DNA from: Tillus elongatus
Lineage: Eukaryota; Arthropoda; Insecta; Coleoptera; Cleridae
Assembly: GCA_964006375.1 (NCBI GenBank)
Contig: OZ023269.1
Location: 682,001-746,000, forward strand
Direction: 5' to 3'
Length of the DNA stretch: 64,000 nucleotides
Numbering within the stretch: position 1 is the first letter of the stretch; every line of letters starts with the position of its first letter. Made by a program: the position numbers and the translations under genes. Of this stretch, positions 12,599 to 24,385 are shown piece by piece. The notes below the pieces were generated by a model that saw only the letters and a list, made by a program, of their open reading frames with translations, was not told the DNA's origin and searched no databases.

Positions 12599-14172
12599 CT
12601 ATCGTACCGTAGGTGTTGACAAGGAGGAAAGAGGCAGCTTGTTAATTCTGGACTTGAAGGTTTGGAGGTTCGGAGGAGAAGGAAAAACATGTGCCAGCAA
12701 GGAATTCCACAACTTGGAAGTCCTCGGGACAAAAGAGCGGGCATAACAAGATGTTCTGTGTCTGGTGACCTGGACAGTAAAAGGGTGCATTCGCTCTGTT
12801 CCCCTGGTGGATCTGTTGGGGGCAGCAGGTGGGGGAACTATGGAGGAATGCTCCTCTGAGCAGTGCCCGTGCAGATATCTATAAAAGAGAGAGAGGTCAC
12901 CAACGGCACGTCGGTGGGCAAGGGATGGCAGCCTTTGGGTGAGGTTAGGGTCACCGATGAGACGTATAGCTCCCTTTTGAATGGAGTCCAGGATAGCGAG
13001 TGTAGAAGCGGCAGCGGCACCCCAGATGTGGGAGCAGTATTCGAGGTTTGGCCTTATTTGTGAAGTATATAAGGTATAGAGATTAGCTGGTGAAAAGTAT
13101 TTGCGAGCCCGGAAGAGGAAACCTAATTTCTTAGCAGCCGCTTCTGCAATTGATGTGAAATGTTGGTGCCAATTAAGATTTCGATCCACAGAAATGCCAA
13201 CAAGAGAAAAGGACTCATTACTTTGAATAACTTGGTTGTTCATTGTGATGGGTCTAGTGCTGGTGTATCTCTTGTGAGAAAGAAAGCAAGACTTAGTTTT
13301 GGTTGGGTTGAATTGTACAAGATTACTACTTCCCCAGTCTAATATTTTTCGGAGATCCACGGAGACAGAACCCTCCATGAGTCTGCGATCCTCATCCAAT
13401 TGGGCTAAAGAGACAGGCTTAGAATATTGTATATTTGAATGGAGGGTGCTGTCGTCCGCGTAGCTGTGAACTGGGTTGGATGTGCTCGAGGGGAGGTCAT
13501 TGATGTGGAGAAGAAACAAAGTAGGGGCTAAAGCTGAACCTTGAGGAACTCCTGCATTAATTGGATACAGTTTAGAGAAATGGCCATCCACAACAACAGA
13601 TATGCTCCTGTTGGAGAGGAAATTTGCTGTCCACATACAGAGTTTTGATGGTAGGCCATAGGCCGGAAGTTTATTAAGCAGCGCTGCGTGCCAGACCTGG
13701 TCGAATGCTTTGGATATGTCTAGAGCAACAATCTGGGATTCACCGTGTTGTTTCATAGACTTGTTCCAAGAATGGGTGACAAAGGAAAGGAGGTCGGCAG
13801 TCGATCTGCGCTGACGGAATCCATACTGCCTGTCGTGGATTAGACTGTGTTTTTCAAGAAATTTTAGTAATTCGGTGTTTATATACTTTTCCATCACTTT
13901 AGAGACGACTGAAAGGAGAGAAATGGGCCTGTAGTTGCTGGGAAGCGCTTTGGATCCTTTCTTGGGGATGGGTTGTACTCGAGCAGTTTTCCAGTTACTA
14001 GGGAATATGCCTTTATTATAAGATATCTGAAACAGACGAGTCAGGACAGGAGCAAGCTCTGGTGTGCATTTTTTGAGAACAATTGCTGGGATCTCGTCAA
14101 GGCCAGAGGCTTTCCTGATATTAAGAGAAGAGAGCATCTTTCGTACCTTTTTAGTTTTGAAAATGATAGCGG
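12599..14172 (-). CDS. Reverse transcriptase of LINE-J copy 1
   Basis: Uninterrupted frame of about 520 codons covering the whole non-LTR RT. In order: KASGLDEIPAIVLKKC (fingers), PSNYRPISLLSVVSKVMEKY, QYGFRQRRSTADLL, VALDISKAFDQVWHAALLNKL (catalytic Asp of motif A), AGVPQGSALAPTLFLLHIND, YADDSTLH (intact catalytic pair of motif C), VGISVDRNLNWHQHF (thumb), and the C-terminal YTSQIRPNLEYCSHIWGAAA region. No stop codon interrupts it. Upstream of about residue 125 of the longer open frame is only the endonuclease read out of frame. The best relatives I can name are CR1- and Jockey-group LINE polymerases. Not functional as it stands, because the upstream deletion puts endonuclease and RT out of register. 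Confidence 0.9.
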
Positions 14173-15278
14173 TTTCTTGCGTCGTTAAATGCTTGACGAT
14201 TTTCTTGACTGGGATTGTGTAGAAGCGTTTTGTGAGCTTTGACCTTTTCAAGTCTGGCCTTGTCACAGGATTTAGAGAACCATGGCTTTTGAGTGGCTGA
14301 AGAGGTTTTCTGTGTACGTGGGATAAATAATTCCATGCCAGCTTGGATAATTTCGGTGACGTTTTGTGAGATATCAGAGGGGTCAGGATGAGAGAAGCAG
14401 ACAGACGCCCATGGAAATGAGGAAAAGTAATCCCGCATTTCGTCCCAGTTTGCGGAGTTGTAGTGCCAAACGATACGTGGGTGTGATGACTGTGTGACCT
14501 CGGGTTGCATTGCGCAGGAAGCAGTGACCATGCCGTGGTCTGAGCGACCAAGGGGGGCGGTGACTGATATCTTATAGCATTCAGGTTGTGTATTAAGAAG
14601 GAGATCCAAGGGATTTGAGCTGTGTGTTGGGATACGAGGAAAGTAAGTAGGTTGCTGAACCATATTGGCTAAAGAATTGCTGACTGCAAAGGCCTCCGCT
14701 GCTCTCCCTTGTGGATCGGTTTTTGAAGATCCGAGCCATTCCTTATTATGGACATTGAAGTCACCAAGAATAGTGACCTCGGAGGAAGGATATTCAGAAA
14801 TCAGATAGTCGGTTTTTTCAGAAAGGTAGTCAAAGAGCTGGACAAAGTTGTTGTCAGAAGGTGACCGGTAAATGCAACAGATGAATTTAGTTGCAGCCTT
14901 AAGAGAAAGTTTTATCCATAGTATGTCTTTTCTTCCAGCTTCTAAATTGGGGACTCTGGTGCAGGGTAGATTGCTACGGACGTATGCGCACACGCCTCCA
15001 TGCAATCTAAAAGAAGTAAGGAGCTCATACCCCGGGAAATTAAGGTGATTAGTGGCTGTTTTGGCACTGATTTGGGTTTCGGTGAGGAAGAGGAGTTGGG
15101 GCCTGTTAGCCTGGAGGAAATGGTGGACGAAGTTCAGGTTAGAATTTAGGCCACATATATTCGAAAAGGATATGTTAAATCTTGATGTTGGCACCCCCTG
15201 TACACCCCTCTCCCGGAGATCCGAATGGAGGGGTATTTTGCCTCCGGAATATTTTGTACAAGGAGGAGCCATCATCAT
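14168..15278 (-). CDS. Apurinic-like endonuclease domain of LINE-J copy 1
   Basis: A 375-codon open frame, of which about 370 codons are authentic element sequence. It starts MMMAPPCTKYSGGK, matching the MMMDPPCTKDSGGK start of copy 2. Endonuclease/exonuclease/phosphatase fold motifs are visible: FSNICGLNSNL near residue 34, the metal-binding Glu in LFLTETQIS, YRSPSDNNF, TILGDFNVHNKEW, and the catalytic RSDHGMV near residue 244. This enzyme nicks the target DNA to prime reverse transcription. The linker motif QKPWFSKSCDKARLEKVKAH follows. The frame ends a few codons after RNRY because the deletion moves the RT into another frame. It is otherwise open, so this is a young copy. Confidence 0.85.
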
Positions 15279-15544
15279 TTTTGTTTATAAGGGAAACCGA
15301 CTCATACACCAGAACCGGAAACGTCCGTTGGGACTTCACCGGCCCCTTGATGTATGGGGTGGTACCTCCTTGGGCGTGAAAAAATCCTTTACTATTACGT
15401 AAAGGAAAATTCCACTACCACCTGCTATAGATTGGATTGGATCAATGTCTACCCCTTTGAAAATAAGATTAATAAAGGGACTATCAATTGTCCAATAGTT
15501 ATGCTCTTCGACATAGTAGGAGGATACAAAACATTATCATTTTG

Positions 15545-17775
15545 CATCCATGCCTATTGTCGATTGCCTATTTCTTCGTGGCTTAACTGGTGTCGAACTT
15601 CCTGGTCCGGGAGGGGAACATTAAGTCATAGAGGTGTCAGGTTATTGTCGACTGATATTATTACAGTATTGAGTCGGCTAATTTGTGCTTTATCGTGAAA
15701 ATATTTGTGTTAATTCCGAGTTTGCCTCTCGTGCATGGTGGTCAATTTAAGTATGCCTCTACCTCCTTATGACCGTGGTAGGTGAAACCGTTCTACAGAA
15801 TTCTTGGGATGATGTGCCCTGTACTTCGTTAACAAAGTCCTAGTCTGTCTATCCAGAGGTTCTAGCTCTGCTTTTGTCCATTTAATAGTTCCAAATGTGT
15901 ATACACCCACCAGAATGGCGTATGTGTTGATGACTCTTGTTTTATTATAGGCAGATTAGTCTTGTTTCATACTTTCTTGCACGATCTCATTTGTTCTGCT
16001 TTTTACAACATTATCCTCTAGTACATAGGTTTGCTCAAACCCCAGGTATTTGTTCAAATTATTTTCGTCCATATCTATTATTTCTCCTTTTTCCCACCCA
16101 TTACCCCCCCCCCTTTCACTGCGTTTATCCGACACTTATCTAGCCTAAACTCCATTTCATTTGGATGTCTTTGGAGAATTTGCCGGTAAGCTGAAGCGCC
16201 TTATCAAGTTCCTTCCTAGTGGACGCATATAGCTTAAGAGCGTCCACATGGAGCAGGTGTGTTAAGCTCTCGTCCGATGTTACGGGATAACCTTGACTGG
16301 ATCTCTTTAGCGCCTCCGACAGTGGGTTCAACGCAAGGCTGAACCATAGGGGGCTTAGCGCGTCACCTTGAAAAATGCCTGTCTTGATTTTTACTCTTCT
16401 AATTTCTGTCGTTGTATCTGACAGGGTCAATTTTATATTGGTATTCCAGTTGGCCATTATGACAGATATAAATTTCTATATGTGAAGGTCTATTTTATAG
16501 ACACTGAGAACGCCTGATAGCCAGGAGTGTGGGACACTATCGAAAGCCTTCTGATACCCAATGTATGCAACATAAAGAGGGTTCTTCATTTTCTTTGCGT
16601 GTTGAGTTGTAACAGAGCCCATCGTTATTTGCTGCTTGCGGCCGCTAGCGTTTTTGCTGCAGCCTCTTTGCTACGCTGCTACCAGTTGGAAATTATGGGT
16701 ATACTTATACACCTTCTCGGTTATGATGGATGTCAGTTGTTTATAGATGGTAGGGTGGCACGTTATAGGGCGGTATTTACTTTGGTGAGGTTGTGGTGCT
16801 TCAGTTTTGGATAAAAGGTATGTAATACCAGTTGTAAAAAAACTGTGGGGGGTTTTATGGATGCAGGATGAGGTGAGAAAGGAAATTTGTGATCTTCTAA
16901 TGTGTGACAGTAAGTATTTTGTACCAATAATTATGGATGTTGTCACAGTCTGGTGCCTTCCAGTTGTGTGTTTTACGTATGGCTTTCGTCCCTTCTACCA
17001 AGGTGACTTGATCTGTGATTATTGGTATTTTTCCGTTCTTCTTCTCTCTTCCCTCGTTGATTGTGCCTTTGTGATCAAAAGGTGAGCATGTAGGCGTTAT
17101 GTGGTGGTCAATTATCTGGTTGCTGTGCGTTGGCTGTAGCATGACTCTTTAGTTCTCTATGAAACTGCCTCTGGTTTGTTGTGAAAAGTTGATTTTGAAT
17201 TTTTCGCTTATTATTTTACCTATATCGGCGAATAATGGCTTGTAGTTGTTGCCTTATTAGGTTAAGCACTTCAACAGGACTGCTATTCTCAGCATTATAG
17301 TATTTCCTACATATATCCTCTGAATCTCGAGTAAGTTTGGGTCTGGAATTAGGTTGCCGCACGTACTGTGTTAACTTTCGCAGCTCCTTTCTATACATCT
17401 CTATTCTATTGGCAAGACGAATTTCCCATGATGGAGTTTTCTTTTCATGCTTGTATTTGGTGTCCTTATATGGGTCTTGATTATGTAGGTGAAGTGTGGT
17501 GACAGCAGCACTATATACAATACCATGAAGATCTGCAATGTTTTCTCTGTCTTGCATCTATTGTTCTAATATTTTACTTATTGTCGCCACTATTTGCTTA
17601 GTGTTCTTATTTGAATTTTTTTAGGTAGGCGAGGTTTCTTTGTAGGGTCCGTTCCATGTATAACATGTATAAACGCGTCATAAGCGGCCCGTTCTTCTTC
17701 AAGAAGTTCAGTTTGGACAGGTGGAGCGTCCTCTTTCAGTACATGTGTTTCCATTCCCAGCTTCCCGACTACTTA
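15545..17775 (-). pseudogene. R2/NeSL-like LINE reverse transcriptase relic
   Basis: Degraded polymerase on the minus strand, read through several frameshifts. In order: an upstream linker with ERAAYDAFIHVIHGTDPTKK (about 17700), NWKAPDCDNIHNYWYK (about 16930), SKYRPITCHPTIYKQLTSII (about 16720), GIFQGDALSPLWFSLALNPL (about 16370), HLLHVDALKLYA (about 16260), NKYLGFEQT (about 16050), then TKYRAHHPKNSVERFHLPR (about 15810). The phrases NYRPITC, GIFQGD.LSPL.F and the HLLYMDDLKLYA-type motif are typical of R2/NeSL-superclade LINEs. The catalytic MDD reads VDA, so it is dead. Its continuation below about 15545 is uncertain. Confidence 0.75.
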
Positions 17776-17796
17776 GTTATAAATTTTGTCGTGTGT

Positions 17797-17890
17797 TTTA
17801 GCGAAGTTCGTCAATCAGATTAATTTCCTTTTTGCTGTTAATTTTTGCAATAAATGTTATAACCATAGCGTCTTTGTATATAGATAATAA
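17797..17890 (+). repeat. Short dispersed repeat D, second copy at 20290-20385
   Basis: GTGTTTTAGCGAAGTT through TTTTTGCAATAAATGTT matches 20290-20385 in direct orientation. The copy at 20.29 kb directly follows a LINE relic, so it may be part of a LINE 3' region. Confidence 0.6.
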
Positions 17891-18389
17891 AACATATCAC
17901 ATGTAGGTTAGTTAAAAACATTTATTGTGAATATTATATATTTGTATTCTGAATGCTGAATGTTAATATAATGTAAGTACATTAAGATTTATAATTACAT
18001 TCCTATGTTTCTCCCCTTTGTTTTCTTACCCGTCTTACCTTACTTATTGAGTTATTTTGACGGCATGAAGAATTGGGACCCAGTCCAACCCCATCTAAAC
18101 GAAAAAAAATTTATAAAAAGGATGAAAATACTAAGAAGCTAGAAAGTGTAAATTATTATTAGTCATAAAAAAATTACACAAATAATGTATGTTCCAGAAC
18201 TAAATAAAATCAAGTAAAAATAGTAGATATACCTACATATTATAATTTAGTAATCATGAGTAGCTTTAAGACCTTTTTTCGTGTGTATAGAATCGGGAGT
18301 CGTTCTCTACTTCGTGTTGTGATAGGCTTGAAGTTAGTTAGTTAGTTCTTAGGGCAGTATATTGCTGCGGTAGGTTGCCATTTTCCCAT
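17891..18389. other. AT-rich stretch, nothing recognised
   Basis: No frame, RNA gene or named repeat supported. Confidence 0.5.
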
Positions 18390-18800
<411 letters not shown>

Positions 18801-18854
18801 TGCCCTAAAAGTCAGAGAAGACGCAATACCAAAATATTGGATGTGCTAAACACA

Positions 18855-20285
18855 CTATATGCCTCATTCATCAAAACATGTCAATGACAAATCAAAATCC
18901 TGGTTCAAGAAAGCTTGCAAAAAAGCACTAGTTACTCAAAATTCTACTTACAATCTTTGGCGAAAAAAAACTGAACAGCGAAACTTACTCCGCCTTTGTA
19001 TTAGCAAGGGACAGGTGCAGAAAATCGATCGAGCCAAAAATGACTCTCACCAATTAAGAGACAAAGTCAACTCTTGTGGAAACAATACCCGGCGTTCCTG
19101 GTCTATGGCAAAAATTATAGGTAGAAATTTCACCACCTTTACTTCCCTGGCTTCAAATGATGGAGCATTCGCTGTGACGTCAAAATAAAAGGCTGACCTA
19201 TTTGCCCGTGTATTTTCTTTCATTGCTTGATCCGCAGGAAAGGAGCCCACCAACCATTCCAGCTGTAAAGTCAAAAATGGGTGAAATATTTTTCAGGCGT
19301 CGTGCTGTTAAGCAAAATTGGAAAATTTAGACAACAAAAAGCATGAGGACCAGATGGAATTTCAACAATAGTTCTCAAGATGTGTGCTCCTGAACTGACC
19401 ACCATTTTATGTCGCCCCCTTTTGATGTGCTATGAGATGAGGCGATTTCGATCTTCTTGTAAACAAGCTAGAGTTCAGCCTATCTCTAAAAAGGGAGACA
19501 AATCCGACGTGAGAAACTACTGTGAAATTTCCATTCTATCAGTTTTGTCTAAAGATATGAAAGATTTTATCAATACAGAGCTTATAAAATACCTCTAAAA
19601 ATAAAAAATCCTAAGTAATCGCCAATACGGAATCTAGTTTTCGTCAAAACCAATCTACTGGCGGTATTCTGATATACGTCATTTATTTTTGGAGCTCTGC
19701 TCTTAATCAATTTGGAGGAAATCATGCAATTTGATTGGATATTTCTAAAGCATTCATGCTGCACTCCTGAATAAACATCTATCACAAAGTGCCTTGATAT
19801 CTAGTTTTCTAAAGGAGCGCTCCATGCATGTTGTTGTCGATGGTGTTTTCCATGGGGTTCCGTTTTGGGTTTCACACTTTTTCTTTTGTGTGATTTTTAT
19901 GACCTTCGGTCAACAACCAACAATCCTATTAACATCGTCGCTGATGATATTACTCTTCACAGCACGTCTCATTGACTCGCCCAATATTTCCTTCTAGATT
20001 CTCTTCAATGAGAGTCGAAGTAACCAACTTCCTAAACGATGACCTGCCCAAAATTCTCAGCTGTGGCTATTCAAATATGGGTATGTTTAATGCCTCAAAA
20101 ACACAGAGTTGTTCATTTTCTAGACAGAGTAACCTACAGATCTCAGACATTCAGATTACTGGCAATATGCTGATTAAAAAATAAGCGATATCTACATGCG
20201 GTATAACTGTTGCATAAAATCGTTGCTGGCGCTTGCATGTTTTCAGTATTGCAAAACGAGCAGCAGAGAAGCTTGGGATTTAAAT
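18855..20285 (+). pseudogene. Old CR1/Jockey-group LINE relic
   Basis: Plus-strand relic of a different, older LINE than LINE-J. It has an endonuclease-RT linker (SKSWFKKACKKALVTQNSTY, 18890), the RT finger PISKKGDKSDVRNYCEISIL with LSVLSKDMKDFINTELIKYL (19480-19598), an SFLKERSMHVVVDGVFHGVP stretch (19800), ADDITLH in another frame near 19940, and KRAAEKLG (20255). Many stops and frameshifts. The part between 19600 and 19790 is poorly conserved. Clade assignment by eye only. Confidence 0.7.
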
Positions 20286-20424
20286 TTTTTAAGGTGTTTT
20301 AGCGAAGTTTGTTAATACGATGAATTTATTTTTCTTACTCTTCATTTTTGCAATAAATTTTAAAATCATAGCATTTTCCAATAGAGAATGAAGAGATCTT
20401 TCAAATTTAAAATTTTAGGCTTGC

Positions 20425-20580
20425 AACTACACCCGGGGGGGGGGGGGGTAATGTAGGGGTAAAGTTTTCACGTTGCAAGCTGTCATTTAATATAAAATTG
20501 ACGTGTTTCGGATTTTTTTATAAATATTCAAAATAATTGACACACCGAATTTATTTCATTTGGCTGTTCCACACTGCATA
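20425..20580 (+). repeat. Dispersed repeat E; other copies at 46.92 kb and 29.17 kb (inverted)
   Basis: Includes GACGTGTTTCGGATTTTTT and ATTTGGCTGTTCCACACT. The second half matches 46917-47010. The first half matches 29172-29245 in reverse complement. A G14 run (20434-20447) sits at its left side; this homopolymer could be an assembly-sensitive site. Confidence 0.65.
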
Positions 20581-20592
20581 TTTGCTACCAAC

Positions 20593-20924
20593 AATTTTTT
20601 TCTTTAACGTCGGCCTGTTTCCGCGACTATGGCCAATCATCGACGCCAAGGAGCAGTTTCCCCTCACTATCCTGCAAATTTTGCCGAACCCCTGCCTTTC
20701 TGTAAGGCGGGAAGAAATCTTTATCGTGCGAAAGATCGCAGTTACACAGGCCGACTGCTTTACGCCCCCTCCGAAGGGCGGAACGCGCAGATATTCAACT
20801 TTCTCAACTACAATGCCACAACCTAGGGTAATGTTGCAGAATGTACTGAAAAAGTGAAAGGAGAATCCTGCGGTTGAACCCAGTACCCTTCGGTTCAGAG
20901 GCATACGTTCTCATCACTGAATCA
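20593..20924 (-). repeat. tRNA-derived SINE, copy 1 (minus), with perfect 11-bp target duplication
   Basis: Flanked by TTGCTACCAAC at 20582-20592 and again at 20925-20935. On the minus strand the 5' end is a tRNA-like head with a box B-type GGTTCAACCGCAGG near 20880. The body shares GGAGGGGGCGTAAAGC with copy 2, and the tail is A-rich (AAAGAAAAAAATTG). The 332-bp length is close to copy 2. RNA polymerase III transcription from internal A and B boxes is expected for this class. Confidence 0.8.
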
Positions 20925-20939
20925 TTGCTACCAACTATA

Positions 20940-21499
20940 AACAAAATAATATGCAAATTAACTTTTACCTGTTTTGGCATTTTCCCATCTCAATATGAAG
21001 TAGAATAACAAAAACAAATAATATATTTTATTAAATGAGTACTTAGCTTCAAAACTCTTGGACTAAAAGCAGGATGAAGCACTTGGGTGTATTTCTTCGC
21101 ACAATTCACAATATTTATAATGCAATAAGCACAAAGAGAAATTAAAGGACAAGAAATCATGAAAAGTATTGTAAATGCCATCACGATGTTAATTGTAAGT
21201 GAAATATGGTTTTGCTAACCAAAGAGTTCAGGTGTAATAATTCAGAATTTACAAAACACAATACCTCCAAGGAAAAAAATGAACTATACTTTCATCGAAT
21301 AAATCGCAACGGCTACAAATTCAAGATACTCCTTCCCACGACCTACCAAAATAATAATTATTATTTGTATTATACTGGCAAAACAAATTGTTGATTACAA
21401 AAACAGTGTTTATTCACCTGTTTTATTGTAAATTCGCATCAGATCCCAAGTAGGAGATCGCTACTTTTCACTTTTGAAAAGTTTTCTTCAAACAAACGC
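20940..21499. other. No gene recognised
   Basis: AT-rich; short frames (20990-21184 minus, 21206-21394 plus) have no domains. Confidence 0.45.
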
Positions 21500-21528
21500 A
21501 AATTAGGACTATTATTCGGGGTCAGTTT

Positions 21529-21603
<75 letters not shown>
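21500..21603 (+). repeat. MAE remnant whose (TA)n was the target of a mariner insertion
   Basis: TTCGGGGTCAGTTTCAAT followed by (TA)n at 21533-21603. The mariner-type element begins immediately after a TA of the microsatellite. The rest of this MAE copy is not found on the far side. Confidence 0.7.
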
Positions 21604-21606
<3 letters not shown>

Positions 21607-23692
21607 TGTGCCCACGGATTGAGTGTGGGTACAGTATAAGTGATAAATTTTTTTGAATTAGATTATGATATTCTGGAAATCTCTCCTGGTTTGTCTTAAA
21701 CTAAAATGTTGAGGAAATGAACAAAATCAATTAATATACAGGTTAGTTTAGAACTGATTTAATTAAATGTGTTAAGAGTAAACTACCTTCGTTTGTAAAG
21801 ATACCGCAATAAGTTATTAACAAAAGTTGTTTAGAATTAAAATTTATGACAGGCTCTCAATTTTCAGCCAGATCAGTCTGCTTTGAATTTTCAAGTAACT
21901 TATTAACATTTTTTCCCTATCAACATGGATCTTTTTACTGTGGTTTTATGAACGCAGGTGCGCAAAGTAAGTAACCATGCAATGTTAAATAATAATTTAT
22001 TAGTAAAATACAAAACGCTTATTGCTAACAAAAATTAAAACGAACAACGAAAAATAAAGAAATTATTCAAATGTATTGCCACCAACCGATACACATAACT
22101 CACCCCGTTTAGTAAATGCTTTTTTAGGCATTTTGAATATGTTGAATTGGAATACCATCAATTGCCTCTCTCAACAACAGTTTTAACAAATCAAGATTGT
22201 TGTTTAATGGAGCCGCGTAGACTTTCTGTTTGAGATAGCCCCATAAATAAAAGTCCATTAAGGTAAGATCGGGACTTCTGGGAGGCCAAGGTATTGGCCC
22301 ATATCGACCAATCCACAGCCCAGGAAATTCGCGATCTAACCATTCCCGAACGATTCCTGTTGCATGTGCTGGGTGGCCGTCATGCTGAAAGTATGCTGTT
22401 TGTCTATGTTCTAGTGACATGTTATGCAAATGGTCTTGAAGAATATTTTCCAGCATTTCCAGATAACTGTACTGGTTCGTATTGCGCTCAAAAAAATATG
22501 GCCCAATTATCCCAGTGTAAGAAACAGCACACCGCACATTTACTTTTTTATGGCATTGACTTCTGCAATTAACTCTATAATTTGGATTCTCCATAAACCA
22601 ATGCCGTGTATTTTGGGAATTTACCAACCCATTAGTGGTGAAAGTGGATTTGCCCGAAAAAATAATACTTCTGCCAAAATTGTGATTTTATAGATATTGC
22701 TCACCGTACCATAAACAAAAATCTAATCGTTTTGACTCGTCATTTTCTTCCAAAGTGTGTATAAGTTTTGCTTTGAAAGGTTTCACCTTGTTGGTACGAT
22801 AAATTTGTTGCAAATGCGATTTGCTAATATTGCCAATTTCTAATGCCCTTCTTCTTAATGATAATTTCGGAAAACGCCTAAGAGAATCCATAGCTAATGC
22901 AGCTGCAGCATTGTCTTCTTCATTTAGGTCGGATTTTGTCTTCTTAAGATTTAAAACACTCCCAGTACGCATAAATTTTGTAACAACTTTTTTTACACCA
23001 GTAGCGGATACCGAATAATTTGGCCAGCTTTCAAGGAATTTTCTTACCACTCCCTGATAAGAATGTTCTTCACCCAAACCATAGCACTACACAACAAACA
23101 TTTTTTGTTCCGTTGTTAACATTTTTTAAATACAGAAGCTTGCCGTTCGTGACAAATAAAAATGACGTTTCAATTTTCCAAATAAGTAGTATCCCGGGAA
23201 ACAAACAACAAGGCAGCGCTCAAGTAGTCATGCTACTCGCCAATTATTGCTTCGAATGTCCAATTGTGCGTTTACTTTACTTTTTTTATTGGTTGAGATG
23301 AAAGCAAACCTACCCCAAGTTTAGTTACGGTAAAGACTTTTTTTAATACAGCTTCAAGTATTTTTTAAAGTACACCTCATTACAGAAGTCGTCGAACGTC
23401 ACTTAAATAAAGTCGCAGGTAAAAAAAACATAGTAGTCTGATCTGCTTGAAAATTGAGAGCCTGTCATAAATTTTAATTCTAGACAATTTTTCTTAATAA
23501 CTTTTTACGGTATCTTCATAAACGAACATTTCATTACATCAGTTATAAACCAGCCTGTATATTAATTGATTTGGTTCATTTTCTCAACATCTCAGTTTAA
23601 GACAAAGCAGGAGCGATTCTCAGAATATCATAATCTAATTCGAAATTTTTTTTGTCACATACCTTACCCACACTCAATCCGTGGAAACACTG
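21604..23692 (-). mobile_element. Mariner-type DNA transposon with ~280-bp terminal inverted repeats (DD41D, rosa-like)
   Basis: A complete element of about 2.09 kb. Both ends read CAGTGT..CCACGGATTGAG inward, are flanked by TA duplications, and stay similar for about 280 bp (21604-21890 against 23430-23692), far longer than classic mariner ends. Shared inner blocks include AATTAGATTATGATATTCTG and GACAGGCTCTCAATTTTCA. The transposase lies on the minus strand between them. Long inverted repeats and the 41-residue spacing between the last two catalytic Asp residues fit the DD41D (rosa) lineage of Tc1/mariner. Confidence 0.85.
22124..23124 (-). pseudogene. Mariner (DD41D) transposase, inactivated
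   Basis: Minus-strand transposase from an ATG near 23124. An early stop codon follows (MLTTEQKMFVV then TAG), then an N-terminal helix-turn-helix region (EEHSYQGVVRKFLESWPN, TKFMRTGSVLNLKK) and RRRALEIGNISKSHLQQIYR. The DDE domain follows. The first catalytic motif, normally SDE, reads SGK (IIFSGKSTFT). The second is QHDGHPAH and the third is RSPDLTLMDFYLWGYLK; 41 residues separate the two Asp residues by hand count. A stop and frame change also fall at about 22687. With the first Asp gone and two breaks, it cannot be active. Confidence 0.85.
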
Positions 23693-24385
23693 TATAAATA
23701 TAGGATATTGTATAAAACTATTTCCGAAAATGCACCCCTAAGGAGCTATAGCCCCTAGAAAAAGACTCTTATTACTTGTTATGCTACCTTAATATTATAT
23801 CATACATCAGCTAGTGCCATTAGAACTTCTCTACGCGTACTATGTTTTGCGGAACGATAGTCAACTTGTTTGTCTCTCATAGGTGCCATATTGGTTTTTG
23901 ACGTATTCGAATAGAGCATAAGAAAAGCTTTTAAACCAGGTATAACATTCCCTTTGGATCATAAGAACGGGGAAAAATTTTAAAAAGGGTCTTTTAACAT
24001 AGTTGCCTTGGAAGCAATGCAAATAATTGAGTTGCATGAACTGTCATAATGTATTTAATACCAACAAATAGTTTGCTAGCTATCAATATCAGTACTCATA
24101 GCAGAGATAATGTTGAAGAAAGTTATTCATTTAATAGTACTTACTTTATTTAAAATTTAATAGTAGTAAAGTAAGATATAAAGATATTCAAATCAAGAGA
24201 AGTATGACATGCTAGTATGTTTCATTCTTTGCAAAAAAATGATACGCGTGCTCAACAGATGTATTTGCAAAGAAGATATCCAGAGAGACAACAACCTGAA
24301 AAATCTACTTTTAAAAGACTGAAAAATAATTTAATTAATCATGAATCATTTAAGACTAGAAAACATACAAGAACCAGTAATGAAA

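Larger units (their letters stand above)
12548..15293 (-). mobile_element. LINE-J copy 1: near-complete CR1/Jockey-group LINE
   Basis: The longest and best preserved element in the window. Reading on the minus strand: a start near 15293-15278, an apurinic endonuclease, a reverse transcriptase, and a short 3' UTR ending CCTCGTGGTGTGTTGTTG followed by an A-rich tail. The same 3' end is seen in copies 2 (34.7 kb) and 3 (36.0 kb), which fixes the boundary. There is no RNase H. An internal deletion of about 288 bp relative to copy 3 lies at about 14165-14170. Confidence 0.9.

Noticed and set aside
12662..15402. Plus-strand frames at 12662-12859, 13160-13342, 13973-14188, 15052-15402 and others
   Set aside because: They are the antisense of LINE-J endonuclease and RT; the minus strand carries all recognisable motifs.
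22294..22693. Plus-strand frames of about 90 codons at 22294-22572 and 22424-22693
   Set aside because: Antisense of the DD41D transposase, whose catalytic motifs are on the minus strand.
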